From assembly GCA_019828595.1 (NCBI GenBank), contig JAHQRK010000011.1:2046001-2110000 (forward strand): a DNA stretch of 64,000 nucleotides, read 5' to 3'. Source of the DNA: Aphanomyces cochlioides (lineage: Eukaryota; Oomycota; Saprolegniomycetes; Saprolegniales; Verrucalvaceae). Below the pieces are notes generated by a model. It worked only from the letters and a program-made list of their open reading frames with translations, did not search any database and was not told the DNA's origin. The stretch's first letter is position 1, and each line of letters opens with the position of its first letter. Shown piece after piece: positions 1-9,215 of the stretch. The position numbers and the translations under genes were made by a program.

Positions 1-29
1 ATATATATTGTCAATTTCATTCGAAATTG

Positions 30-530
30 TGATGGGGGTCCGAAATGTATCGATTTTTCAAATCGATCTGCAAATCGCTCAGCCAATCAGAATCGAGTAT
101 TTACCTATTCACGCAAAACACACCCAGACACACGTGTAATTAATTTGGGACGTTTGCCACACTTTCCATATATACTTGACTTCAGTATGATCGAATCGAT
201 TTGGATTGAATTCGATTTTTTGGTAAAAAAATACAAATTTGGGTGACAAAGACAATATTTTTCATTTATTATTTATGAAAGTTTTTCTAATCATATATTG
301 TTGATTTGATACGAATTTCAATCGAATCACGCCGGCGGATCGATTCACCAATCGACGCCATTGGCTAATAAATATTTTGGGCGATTGTGATTGGCTGAAT
401 AAAATTTTAAAGAAAGTACAGTTTCCATGAGAGAAAGTACTGTTCTAATTTTCATTCATCCAATGTATTGGCGCGATTGGAGATTGATACAAAAAACGAA
501 TCCAAATTGGGAAATTTCTATCGAATCCAC
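30..530. repeat. AT-rich MITE-like repeat, copy 1
   Basis: No gene is visible from base 1 to about 848. The first half kilobase is AT-rich and contains inverted pieces: a cagccaatcagaatcga block at 78-94 faces a diverged reverse complement at about 380-396. The same block followed by tcacgcaaaacacac (111-125) recurs near 16391-16434, with further similarity downstream in both copies. This supports a dispersed, non-coding miniature element. Exact ends and target duplication were not resolved. Confidence 0.5.
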
Positions 531-706
531 AATATAATAATCCTGTTGTTGTTGTGTAGTATATGATAACCTTTTACAATCAATAACTGTGAGAAATTAT
601 AAGTAAATGGTGGCTGGTATTACCAGCATAGTATCCATTTAGACAGTGCGGCCATCGTTCTGTCCAATCGGAGATGCGATGTTGCCACAGGAAATGTTGC
701 ACTGGT

Positions 707-766
707 GAAGACGCCCAAAAATGACATAAATCTTCCAGTGGAAGACGCCCAAAAATGATATAAATC
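707..766. repeat. 26-bp direct duplication upstream of the glycosyltransferase
   Basis: Two copies of a 26-base unit (707-732 and 741-766) differ at one base and are separated by 8 bases. They lie 80-140 bases upstream of the start of the glycosyltransferase relic. They could be a small tandem duplication or duplicated promoter elements; nothing in the sequence decides this. Confidence 0.6.
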
Positions 767-848
767 GCAGATCGTACTCGTTCCCAAGTGACACCAAAGT
801 CGACGCCATCGACGTTGTCGGCATTTCCAAACAAGTTGTTCCTGCAAG

Positions 849-2228
849 ATGGTCAAGATTATGCTCATTTCCGTCGGTTCCCGTGGCGACGTTCAGCCGT
901 ACTGCATTCTCGGTCAAGCTCTTGCGGCTCGCGGTCACGATGTGACGATTGCCACTGAACAGCGACTTGAATCGCTCGTCGTGGACGAGTTCAAGTTGCC
1001 ATTTCGCCGCATCGTTGGTGATATTTGCTCGGGCTTTTTCGATCCCGAGCACCAACGCCGTCTCCGTGCTGCCAAGTTCTTTGAAGCGCTCGAAATCGTC
1101 AGCAATTGGAACAATGAGTTTGACCCTCGCGCCATCTTGAACTCGTACGAAGCTGCTGTCCGTGAAGCCGACGTCGTCGTATCAGGCGTCATGTCTGTCA
1201 CGTAAACGTACTGTTTGGCAGAGAAGTACAACGTGCCGTGGGTTCCCGTCTTCCTCGGCAACGTCGTCCTCTTAACGTCGGCGTACCCCCATTGAATCTT
1301 CGAAGATTTAATGCCGTCGTTCCTCGGCCGCTGCTTGAATCGCATGACGTATTCCATCATCTTCCGCAAGATGTGGCAAAAACAACAAGTCTACATCAAT
1401 CCCTGGCGCGTTGAAGTGCTCAAACTGCCGCCGATCAAGGCGTCGGTGGGTCTTCTTGGCAAGTTGACAGACTCCAAGGCCATCACGGTCTACGAAGCGT
1501 GTTCCTTGCTCTTGGCATCTCCAACTCGCGACTTGCCGCATGACTATCCTCCCGGTAAAGTCGACTACGTCGGCTATTTGTTTCCTCCAGCAGAGTCTGC
1601 GACGGTCTCTCCAACGCTCCAGGTAGCTCCTTCCTCCGTCTGCCTGCGTTGAACATTTTGTCGCTAGGCTTTCTTGTCGGCGTCGCCGGACGTTCCCGTC
1701 ATCTATATCGGATTTGGCAGCATGCCGACACTTGATCCTGACCAGCTCTTCCAACTCGTCGTCGATCTCTGCCGCAAAGCAAACCGCCGCGCTATTCTCG
1801 TCTCTGGCTGGTCATCCTTGGCAGATATGCCATCGAGCGATCTCGTCTGCGTGGAATCTTCCGCGCCGCATGCGTGGTTGTTTCCCAAGATGAAATGTTT
1901 AATCCACCATTGTGGCGTTGGCACGACGGGTGCCGCCCTCCGCAGCGGTGCAGTGGCTCCATGCCTGATCGGTTGTTCATTCCTCTCTAGGCTCCCGCAG
2001 ATTCCATGCCCGATTCTGTACGATCAGTTCCACAACGCCAAGGAAATGGTCGCCTTGGGCGTCGCGCTGTCCCAAGTCTTGCCCAAAGACATGACCAGCG
2101 ACCGTCTCGCCGCAGACGTCAAGGCCGTGCTGCGCAATGACAAGAAGTATGGAGCTTACGTTGAAAACGAAAGCTTGAACAGCGCGGCCAAGTTGTGCGA
2201 TGCGATTGAAGCGGCCAAACCTTTTTGA
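849..2228 (+). pseudogene. GT28/GT1-type (sterol/UDP-sugar) glycosyltransferase, broken
   Basis: The N-terminus has the GT28 nucleotide-sugar transferase start (SVGSRGDVQPYCILGQALAA), and the C-terminal half has the VIYIGFGSMP segment and the donor-binding HHCGVGTTGAALRSG motif followed by ILYDQFHNAKEM. These match the sterol 3-beta-glucosyltransferase/UGT family, which moves sugar from a UDP donor to a lipid acceptor. The reading frame is constant from 849 to 2228 but is cut by TAA at 1203, TGA at 1293, TGA at 1650 and TAG at 1665. The last two fall inside a possible 45-nt GT..AG intron (1623-1667) whose removal joins the family sequence cleanly. The first two are real nonsense codons or assembly errors. 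It converges on the ARP4-like gene, with stops 23 bases apart. A GCATTTCCAAACAAG promoter-like string lies just before the start. Confidence 0.75.
1623..1667 (+). other. Possible 45-nt intron in the glycosyltransferase relic
   Basis: The stretch starts with GT after CCAG and ends with CGCTAG. It contains both in-frame stops at 1650 and 1665. Its length is a multiple of three, and removing it places SPTLQ directly before AFLSASPDVPVIYIGFGSM, as expected for this enzyme family. At 45 nt it is short, but other introns inferred in this window are 38-48 nt. Confidence 0.55.
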
Positions 2229-2251
2229 TTGTTAATGGAGATACCTTGTCG

Positions 2252-3334
2252 TCATGGACATTTTTTCTGGACGAGCGACGCTCCGTACTCGTTGTACTCT
2301 GTTTTGGAAATCCACATTTCATGAAAAGACCCAAGAGAGGCGAGGATCGAGCCACCGAGGAACGCGCCGAGTTTACGCTCGCTCGGCGGTGCCGCCACGA
2401 CTTTGATCTTTGCACTGGGCGCCAACGTCGTCAACTCGCGTTCGAGCCGTGTCTGGAGGTTCTCAAAGCAGGAAGAGCCGCCAGTGAGGACAATATTGTG
2501 GAGGAATTCCTTCTTGGAATCGGCATCGCCACGTGACGCAGCATCAAGCACCATGCTTGGTAGAAACACACTTGTTTCGGAGGCCTTGGCGTCGTAGTGA
2601 AAGTAGTGCTCGGCCACGGAGAACCGCTCGACACCGAGCGAAACTTGCGTGCCGTCTGGGAGTTCGTATGGCATTTGGGGGATTTGTGCATTCGCTTTTT
2701 CGTCAAAGAGCGTCTCGGACGCGCGACATACCGTCTCCTTCATATCGCGAATGGTTGGCCAGGACACTGATACGTCGGGTGTTTGGAGTTTGTCGACGAC
2801 CCGCTGGTGAAGGAACGCGTCCAAGGAATGGCCGCCCATGGTCGTCTGCCGCACTGCATGCGACGCGAGGACGTAGCCTTCGTGTACTGGGACGACTGCT
2901 GTGCTTCCATGGCCTAATTCCATGACGAGACCAGTGCTTCGTCCGTTGGCAAAGCATGTCAAGACGGCCGACTTGGAGACAAAGTACGCTGGCACATTGT
3001 ATTTCTCAAAGAAGAGCTCTGCAATCGCTTCACGGTCGCTCTTCGTCGGCTCATCATCTACTGGGATACTCTGGAAACTGCTTTCACTCCATAGAATAGG
3101 ATGGTGACTCGAAGATGCGACGCCCAAGCGGTCGTAGCCGGCATCGAGCATTTCTTCCAATCGAGTCCACGATGCGATTGCGCCGTCTGCTGTCTTGATC
3201 TCATTCATATCGGCATCAGAAGACGCAGGAGATCCAATGTATCGAGCGTCGTCTTCGCCGGCAAAGCCCATGCGAGACCTTAAGCAGCCAACATCGCACA
3301 CGATCGCATTCAATTCGTCGCCGCCGCTGTACAT
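2252..3334 (-). CDS. Actin-related protein, ARP4/BAF53 (ACTL6) type
   Basis: An uninterrupted 360-residue reading frame from MYSGGDELNAIV to a C-terminal KKCP. Diagnostic strings are ELFFEKYNVPAYFVSKSAVL, FANGRSTGLVMELGHG, VVPVHEGYVLASHAV, the late LTGGSSCFENLQTRL and GGSILASLGSFHEMWISK. They match the ARP4/ACTL6A branch of the actin family more than conventional actin. Family members are nuclear subunits of chromatin remodelling complexes (SWI/SNF, INO80) and of NuA4-type acetyltransferase; that role is inferred here. It is single-exon and somewhat shorter than human ACTL6A (about 430 residues). No Inr/FPR promoter was recognised before the start. A truncated copy of its C-terminus lies at 30396-30729. 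Confidence 0.85.
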   Translation of the reverse strand: MYSGGDELNAIVCDVGCLRSRMGFAGEDDARYIGSPASSDADMNEIKTADGAIASWTRLEEMLDAGYDRLGVASSSHHPILWSESSFQSIPVDDEPTKSDREAIAELFFEKYNVPAYFVSKSAVLTCFANGRSTGLVMELGHGSTAVVPVHEGYVLASHAVRQTTMGGHSLDAFLHQRVVDKLQTPDVSVSWPTIRDMKETVCRASETLFDEKANAQIPQMPYELPDGTQVSLGVERFSVAEHYFHYDAKASETSVFLPSMVLDAASRGDADSKKEFLHNIVLTGGSSCFENLQTRLERELTTLAPSAKIKVVAAPPSERKLGAFLGGSILASLGSFHEMWISKTEYNEYGASLVQKKCP

Positions 3335-3618
3335 GGTGAACCACTAAGAAATCCAATATCCGTACAAAAACTCTATTAATAAATATATTATCCGTATAAC
3401 ATAAATTATCACAGTATTTTCTGTTATAACATTTGACACCTGTGAGATTTTGCCAGCCGCAAGACAGGATCAAGGGAGTGAGATTTCAGCGAACATGGAC
3501 GAACTTAGCGCTCTCCATTGCATTGCAGGGGATTCCCATGGCTGAGGGAGCTGCGGAAGGGACGGCGAGGCGATTGAACTCTCTGAGAATTGACAGAATC
3601 ATGTTGTGAGTGTTCCAA

Positions 3619-4617
3619 TTATCTCTCGACAACGGTGACGGCGACATCATCGACGGCTTGAAAACCTCCACAACTTGAGCTAGGTGAGCCTTGGATGCCT
3701 TCAACCTTGCTGGCATCTTCTCTGTCGTTTGGCACGGCCGGCGAGGTCAATCGCTGCATCACAAAGCTTTCGACGATATAGATAAGAAGACCACTCCAGA
3801 CGAGGATGAAGCCGATCATCTTGGGCCTCTCAAACGACTCGTGGTAGATGGCGACGCCAATGATAAAGTTCAGGATGGGATCAATGTACTGCAGCAAACC
3901 CAAGAGGGAGAACGAGATCAAGTGCGCGGCATGGGCAAACAGCAGCAATGGAATCAACGCCACAGGGCCACTAAGCACCATCAGTGCATTCTGACTGCCG
4001 CTGACATGGCCAAATGCACCAGTGCCTTGCGCTTCCGACACAATCAGGACACAAAGAGCAGGCACGACAACAAAAATCATCTCCACCGTCACGCTTTCAA
4101 TTGGATTCAACAGCGCGGTGCTTTTCACAAAGCCGTACACGGCCAAGAGGACACCGATCGTGATCGCCAGCCAGGGAAATCTTCCATAAGCAATCGCAAT
4201 CTCGAGCACGCCAGTCGCTGCCAGCGCTATGGAGACCCATTGCCAGGAACGCAGTCGTTCCTTCAAGACGATGACAGCCAAGAGGACGCTCAGAATGGGA
4301 TTCATGAAGAATCCAAGGCTCGTTTCGACAATGAAATCGTTGGACACTCCCCAGAAGAATGCGAACCACATACCAACGACGGCGGCCGCGGCAACAACAT
4401 AGTGGCCAAGGACTTTTGGCTTGATTGTCGACTTGCGAAAACTCTCCCACTCGACTCGCCAGACGAAGAGGGGAAGGACAAAGACGAACGTCCAGACGAC
4501 TCGGTGACAGGTCATTTGCAGCGGGGAAACGTCTTCCAGCTGCTTAAAGTAGATGGGGTAGACGCCATAGATGACAAAGGCCAAGCTAGCGCACAAGACG
4601 CCAACGTTGGCACTCAT
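3619..4617 (-). CDS. RarD/EamA-type transporter, copy 1 (subgroup I)
   Basis: A 332-residue single-exon membrane protein starting MSANVGVLCASLAFVIYGVY. Family marks in order are YPIYFKQL (about 20-27), CHRVVWTF (37-44), the SLGFFMNPILSVLLAV block (100-115), VLKERLRSWQW (117-127), IAYGRFPWLAI (about 142-152), and the late SFSLLGLLQYIDPILNF and YHESFERPKMIGFILVW segments. About ten hydrophobic segments fit the DMT/EamA fold; bacterial RarD is about 300 residues. The substrate is unknown: the bacterial family name comes from chloramphenicol sensitivity and is not evidence of function here. Residues after about 285 form a polar tail with SSSCGGFQAVDD. A GCATTCTTCAAGAGG promoter-like string precedes the ATG. 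Intact. Confidence 0.9.
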   Translation of the reverse strand: MSANVGVLCASLAFVIYGVYPIYFKQLEDVSPLQMTCHRVVWTFVFVLPLFVWRVEWESFRKSTIKPKVLGHYVVAAAAVVGMWFAFFWGVSNDFIVETSLGFFMNPILSVLLAVIVLKERLRSWQWVSIALAATGVLEIAIAYGRFPWLAITIGVLLAVYGFVKSTALLNPIESVTVEMIFVVVPALCVLIVSEAQGTGAFGHVSGSQNALMVLSGPVALIPLLLFAHAAHLISFSLLGLLQYIDPILNFIIGVAIYHESFERPKMIGFILVWSGLLIYIVESFVMQRLTSPAVPNDREDASKVEGIQGSPSSSCGGFQAVDDVAVTVVER

Positions 4618-5269
4618 TGTCCTCTTGAAGAATGCACCCTCGGCTCTGAAACAACACTCAACGTCTCGAGACGGTTGCCTCCGGCGTCCGGCGTCGACAT
4701 TACCGATGTTGCGCTCGTCCCAAGGTTGGATTGAAACATGGGTGCCATATCCACATCACGAATTCACTGGTACATCCCGACGGTCCAAGTACGTCTCAAC
4801 GTTGGACCACTGCGACTTTGAGCCTCACAAGGACGACGGACGGGGCACGAGTCTATGCTGCAAGTCTATCGACTGCCCTCGACAATCGCGGTCGTTGATC
4901 TCATCGATAGTCCCGAGTGGTTGGTATGGCGTCTGTTTCCGACGTCGTAGTCTTGCAATGACGTGGCAATCTCATCGAGGAGGATTATGCTGCTTGTCTG
5001 GACCGCATAATCACCCGTACCGTGAATCTTTTTCATGGCAAGGTGGAAGATTCGCCTGGCAGTGTCGTCTGTCTACTGTCGGCGGTCGGAAATTGCAAGA
5101 CGTCATCTCGAACAGGTGAAAAGCAATAGCACCCTCGCGACGAAAGCGCCTAGATGGTTGTGGTCCATGCGTCAGTGTTGTACCAGCACGTCGCAGGAGC
5201 GTGAGAAAGATGCAGTGGTGGGGATGAGAACTCTGTTGGAAAAAACTCTCAATCGTGTGATTTACAACT
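4618..5269. other. Intergenic, no gene recognised
   Basis: The 652 bases between copies 1 and 2 hold only short overlapping frames without family features. The part next to 4617 carries the promoter-like string of copy 1. I see no RNA gene or transposon. Confidence 0.6.
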
Positions 5270-6268
5270 CTAGACGATGGAGCCCTCATTGCTGTCTACG
5301 ATGGCCTGAAAGCTTTGATAGCAAGAGTTGGGTGAGTCGTGAACGCTCCCAGCCTTGCTGGTGTCTGCATTGTCATTTCCTGCGGTCGATAAGGACAATC
5401 TTTGCACTGCTAAGCCTTCGATGATGTAGACAAGGAGGCCGCTCCAGACAAGGATGAAGCCGATCATTTTGGATGTCCCAAAAGGTTCGCGGTAGATGGC
5501 AACGCCAAAGATGAAGCTCAGGATGGGGCCAATATACTGCAGCAAGCCCAAGAGGGAGAACGAGATCATGTGCGCCGCATGGGCAAACAGCAAGAGCGGG
5601 ATCAAAGTTACGACGCCACTCAGCGCCATGAGTGCATTCTGAGTGCTGCTGACATGTCCAAATGCCGCCGTGCCTTGTGCTTCAGATACAACCAAGATGC
5701 AGAGCGACGGCAAGGCAAGGAAACCCATTTCCATCGTCACGCTTTCGATGGCATTCAATGGCGCCGTGCTCTTGACAAAGCCGTACAAGGCCAAGAGGAC
5801 GCCGATCGTGATCGCTAGCCAGGGAAACTTGCCATAAGCAATCGCAATCTCCAGCACTCCAGCGAACGCCAAGGCGATCGCGATCCATTGCCACAGTCGC
5901 AGACGTTCTTTGAGGACAATGACGGCCAAAAGAACGCTCAGAATGGGATTCATGAAGAACCCGAGACTCGTTTCGACGATCATGGCGTTGGAAACACCCC
6001 AGAGGAACGCGAACCACATGCCACTCACGGAGGTCCCCGCGAGGAGGTATTGCCCAAGGACTTTGGGCTTCATCGCACTCTCGCGGAAACGCTTCCACTC
6101 GATGCACCATAAAAAGAGAGGCAACGCCATCGCGAAGGTCCAGACGACTCGGTGGCAAGTCATTTGCAAAGGGGGTACGTCGCCAAGTTGCTTGAAGTAG
6201 ATGGAGTGGAAGCCATAGATGACAAAGGCGGAGCAAGCACAGACGACTCCAATGCTCGCGCTGCTCAT
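5270..6268 (-). CDS. RarD/EamA-type transporter, copy 2 (subgroup I)
   Basis: A 332-residue intact paralogue of the upstream copy in the same orientation, starting MSSASIGVVCACSAFVIYG. It keeps YFKQLGDVPPLQMTCHRVVW, SLGFFMNPILSVLLAVIVLK, ERLRLWQW, AYGKFPWLAI and SLLGLLQYIGPILSF. About ten membrane segments are followed by a roughly 45-residue cytosolic tail ending SFQAIVDSNEGSIV. The start is supported by a strong Inr/FPR match 4-22 bases upstream. High similarity and tandem arrangement with copy 1 point to recent duplication. Confidence 0.9.
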   Translation of the reverse strand: MSSASIGVVCACSAFVIYGFHSIYFKQLGDVPPLQMTCHRVVWTFAMALPLFLWCIEWKRFRESAMKPKVLGQYLLAGTSVSGMWFAFLWGVSNAMIVETSLGFFMNPILSVLLAVIVLKERLRLWQWIAIALAFAGVLEIAIAYGKFPWLAITIGVLLALYGFVKSTAPLNAIESVTMEMGFLALPSLCILVVSEAQGTAAFGHVSSTQNALMALSGVVTLIPLLLFAHAAHMISFSLLGLLQYIGPILSFIFGVAIYREPFGTSKMIGFILVWSGLLVYIIEGLAVQRLSLSTAGNDNADTSKAGSVHDSPNSCYQSFQAIVDSNEGSIV

Positions 6269-6603
6269 GCTCCAAATTGAAAGTGAGTCATCGGCTCTGT
6301 GATGTCACCGGCGTCGCTATCGCTCGTGGCACTCAAGTACCATGACGCAACCTTGGACCGACAGTCGGTAGGCGTTACATTGACACTGGCTCATTAGAAT
6401 TCGGTGGAACAGTCCATGGATTCAACACCACATTGCCTTTTCTGTCTCGTTTCAACCTCTGAAGCGCTCCCTCCTCGCTTCCTTCTTGTCTGCTCTTGTT
6501 GACAGTGGGAATCACAAGCGTGGCTCAGAGTTGCTGCAGCTCCGCCATGGAACTGACGGTGACTCGCCTAGATGATCAGCATAATCATCTTGGGCTCTGG
6601 GGG
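6269..6603. other. Spacer between copy 2 and inverted duplication 1
   Basis: Apart from the promoter of copy 2 there is no recognisable gene. The outer edge of inverted duplication 1 follows at 6604. Confidence 0.6.
6272..6290 (-). promoter_or_regulatory. Oomycete Inr+FPR-like core promoter of copy 2
   Basis: Read on the minus strand the string is ACTCACTTTCAATTTGGAG. It contains an Inr (YCAYTYY: TCACTTT) followed at once by an FPR-like CAATTTGG. This is the published oomycete core promoter arrangement GCTCATTYYNCAWTTT with one spacer base missing. It sits directly before the ATG. Confidence 0.6.
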
Positions 6604-7005
6604 GGATCAGGTCTGGACAAAAGACTGGCTTTCCACTGCGGCCACAGCACAGAGTGAGCACCATTACATTCAAGACTAAGGTCCGACGTTCATGTGTACC
6701 TAGATCATCTTGATGTACTCGAGAATTCGTCAAGGCATACGTCACCGACATATCAGTCCAAGCTTGTAGCTGGTGTCCATCCAAAGTACAGAGGCACAGC
6801 ACACTCGATGGATGGCCGCTACTAGCCTTCACTTCATCGTCTCATTCTTCCTGTTGGATGGAAGAAGGGAAGTCGCGCGGTTGAGTAGAACACAGGACAA
6901 GCTTTCAAGTGCACTGAAGGCCATGGCAACACAAAGAGAGAAATCATAAATCATGCGATATATTAAGAGTAAATAGGATGGCACTTTGATCAACGTAAGC
7001 TCTCT

Positions 7006-7983
7006 CTAGACGGCGTTGTCCACGTCGTCCATGACAGCTTCAAAGTCGGAGCTTGGAGTGCCGGGGACGCTCACAGTCTTTTGAATATCCGCGTCGTCGG
7101 TGGCGGATGCGGCCATACGTTGGAAGACAAAGATCTCGATGATGTACACGAGGAGGCCGATCCAAACGATGATAAACCCGATGAGCTTGGACGTCGCAAA
7201 CGATTCGTGGTAGATCACGACACCGATGACAAAGTTCATGATGGGACCAATGTATTGCAGCAAACCCAAGAGAGAGAACGAGATCAAGTGAGCCGCATGA
7301 GCAAACAGCAGCAGCGGAATCACCGTCACGACGCCACACAGCACAAGCATGGTATTTTGAGTCGCGCTGATGTGGCCAAATGCACCACTGCCTTGGACTT
7401 CACAGGCAATCAGAATGCACACGGCAGGGAGGAAGAGAAAGCCGAGTTCCATCGTCACACCTTCAATCGCATTCAACGGCGCCGTGCTCTTGACAAAGCC
7501 GTACGTGGCCAAGAGAACGCCCAGAGTAATCGCAAGCCATGGAAACTTGCCGTACGCAATCGCAATCACGAGGACACCAACCATCGCCAAGGCAATCGAC
7601 ACCCATTGCCACAACCGCAGTCGTTCCTTTAGGACGACAACAGCTAGAAGGACACTCAGGACGGGGTTGATGAAGAAACCGAGACTCGTTTCAATGATGT
7701 AGTCTTTCGAGACTCCCCAGAGGAACAAGAACCACATGGAGCCGATGGCTGCCCCCGAGACAAAGTACGTCGCGAGGACTTTGGGCTTGAGTGCCGCGTC
7801 GCGAAAGGTCTTCCACTCGACTTGCCATAGAAAGAGCGGCACGAGCAAGGCAAAGGACCAGACGACGCGATGGCATGCCATTTGCAGCGGCGGGACGTCT
7901 GGTAGTTGCTTAAAGTAGATCGGGTACAGGCCGTATGTGACAAAGGCAATGCACGCCAAGAGGACACCGACGTTGGCACTCAT
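7006..7983 (-). CDS. RarD/EamA-type transporter, copy 3 (subgroup I, in palindrome arm)
   Basis: A 325-residue intact protein starting MSANVGVLLACIAFVTYGLY. It shows YFKQLPDVPPLQMACHRVVW, SLGFFINPVLSVLLAVVVLK, ERLRLWQW, AYGKFPWLAI, SLLGLLQYIGPIMNF and YHESFATSKLIGFIIVW, so all ten predicted membrane segments are present. The cytosolic tail ends PGTPSSDFEAVMDDVDNAV. The protein is identical in every residue to copy 4 on the opposite strand. The two are transcribed away from the short spacer-side promoters, that is, divergently. Confidence 0.92.
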   Translation of the reverse strand: MSANVGVLLACIAFVTYGLYPIYFKQLPDVPPLQMACHRVVWSFALLVPLFLWQVEWKTFRDAALKPKVLATYFVSGAAIGSMWFLFLWGVSKDYIIETSLGFFINPVLSVLLAVVVLKERLRLWQWVSIALAMVGVLVIAIAYGKFPWLAITLGVLLATYGFVKSTAPLNAIEGVTMELGFLFLPAVCILIACEVQGSGAFGHISATQNTMLVLCGVVTVIPLLLFAHAAHLISFSLLGLLQYIGPIMNFVIGVVIYHESFATSKLIGFIIVWIGLLVYIIEIFVFQRMAASATDDADIQKTVSVPGTPSSDFEAVMDDVDNAV

Positions 7984-7986
7984 GGT

Positions 7987-8001
7987 CCGAATTGAAAATG
8001 A
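7987..8001 (-). promoter_or_regulatory. Inr+FPR-like core promoter of copy 3
   Basis: Mirror image of 9198-9212. On the minus strand TCATTTT is followed by CAATTCGG, ending a few bases before the ATG. Confidence 0.6.
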
Positions 8002-8139
8002 CCACCAGACGACGCTAGGATGATCTTTTCTCGCGGATTACTCGTGGCTCTCGATGACCACATCATCTGTGACAACACCTTGGACTGACAGACACATCGC
8101 AGATTTCGAGTCAGTCCATGACATAGATAGGGCAGTTTG

Positions 8140-9059
8140 TTTAATATACAAACTACAACGTAGTATACTTCAGAGCGAATGTTGGTCAATGATGTCGCTA
8201 CAGGCATGATGACGTTGGATTATGCTCGACCGGCAGTGGTTTCTTCCACCATGTCGTGGCTCATTTGGCGTTCGATTGGAGTTTCTACTTGCGATTGTCA
8301 TGCGATTTTGATAGAGAGTGTCATGGAAGGCTTCATGGGCGCCAAGGAATTTTTTGAAGGAGTGCTGCCTTTGTACCGTCATGGAGTAGAGTGCTACATG
8401 GACCATGGCCTCGTCGCATTCCAAGGACCATGGAATGCGCTGAAGTGCGCCGCTCCGTCTGTCGTAGAGGACGGGCGAAGACCGAGATATTTGAACACAC
8501 TCTAGCCATTCATTCCATCAAAAGTGCTAAATTTAGAAGTACCGAGTATCAATGATCGACACCAGCTACTATTGGTACATTGTACATAGGAGTGCTTCCG
8601 TAGTAAAGTTAAGTCAAGCTCTGTCCATCCATGACGACCCTCTTCCACAGCATATCAGCGCCTCATCCTTTCTTTCTTAGCTCTAGGCAAGATCATCCAA
8701 TGTTTCATCGCGGCGAATGATCTCATGGCCATCCTATCTAGTTCCAGCCATGTCGTAGATGCGATGGATGTGGCTCCAAACTTATCCACCGTCAATGTGA
8801 CATTAGAAGTCCGTGAACTTCGCGACAAGGCACAAGGGTTCATGACGCTATCGACACGCCACTGCTCACTCGTCAGTCCTGGCCAATGACAAGTCCACAC
8901 AATGTTGGAAGAAACTTACCACAACCAAGACGTCATCTTTCCAGCAGCGACAACTTGGAGCTAATGTTGGACGTCGCAAGAGTCATTGCAATCGAATGTT
9001 CCACACATGTCTGACAAGAAACCAACGAATTCGGGACAGCCAAGAGCCTGTCCAGTAAC
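8140..9059. other. 920-bp spacer of inverted duplication 1
   Basis: Unique sequence between the arms. The longest frame (8179-8505, plus strand) encodes about 108 residues with no recognisable family or membrane segment. I do not support a gene here. The divergent promoters of copies 3 and 4 lie just outside, inside the arms. Confidence 0.7.
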
Positions 9060-9197
9060 CAAACTGCCCTATCTATGTCATGGACTGACTCGAAATCTGC
9101 GATGTGTCTGTCAGTCCAAGGTGTTGTCACAGATGATGTGGTCATCGAGAGCCACGAGTAATCCGCGAGAAAAGATCATCCTAGCGTCGTCTGGTGG

Positions 9198-9212
9198 TCA
9201 TTTTCAATTCGG
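9198..9212 (+). promoter_or_regulatory. Inr+FPR-like core promoter of copy 4
   Basis: GGTCATTTTCAATTCGG contains an Inr (TCATTTT, 9198-9204) and an FPR-like CAATTCGG (9205-9212), close to the oomycete consensus GCTCATTYYNCAWTTT. The ATG follows at 9216. Confidence 0.6.
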
Positions 9213-9215
9213 ACC

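Larger units (their letters stand above)
6604..8139. repeat. Inverted duplication 1, left arm (1,536 bp)
   Basis: This segment is the reverse complement of 9060-10595; paired positions sum to 17199. I compared the ends and several interior stretches and saw no mismatch, and the translations in the coding frame and in shadow frames are identical. Similarity stops abruptly at 6603/10596 and 8140/9059. The arm carries one whole RarD gene with its promoter and about 400 bases of 3' flank. Confidence 0.93.

Noticed and set aside
3691..4734. 347-codon plus-strand frame
   Set aside because: It lies wholly antisense to transporter copy 1, is rich in charged residues with no domain, and is explained by codon bias of the real gene.
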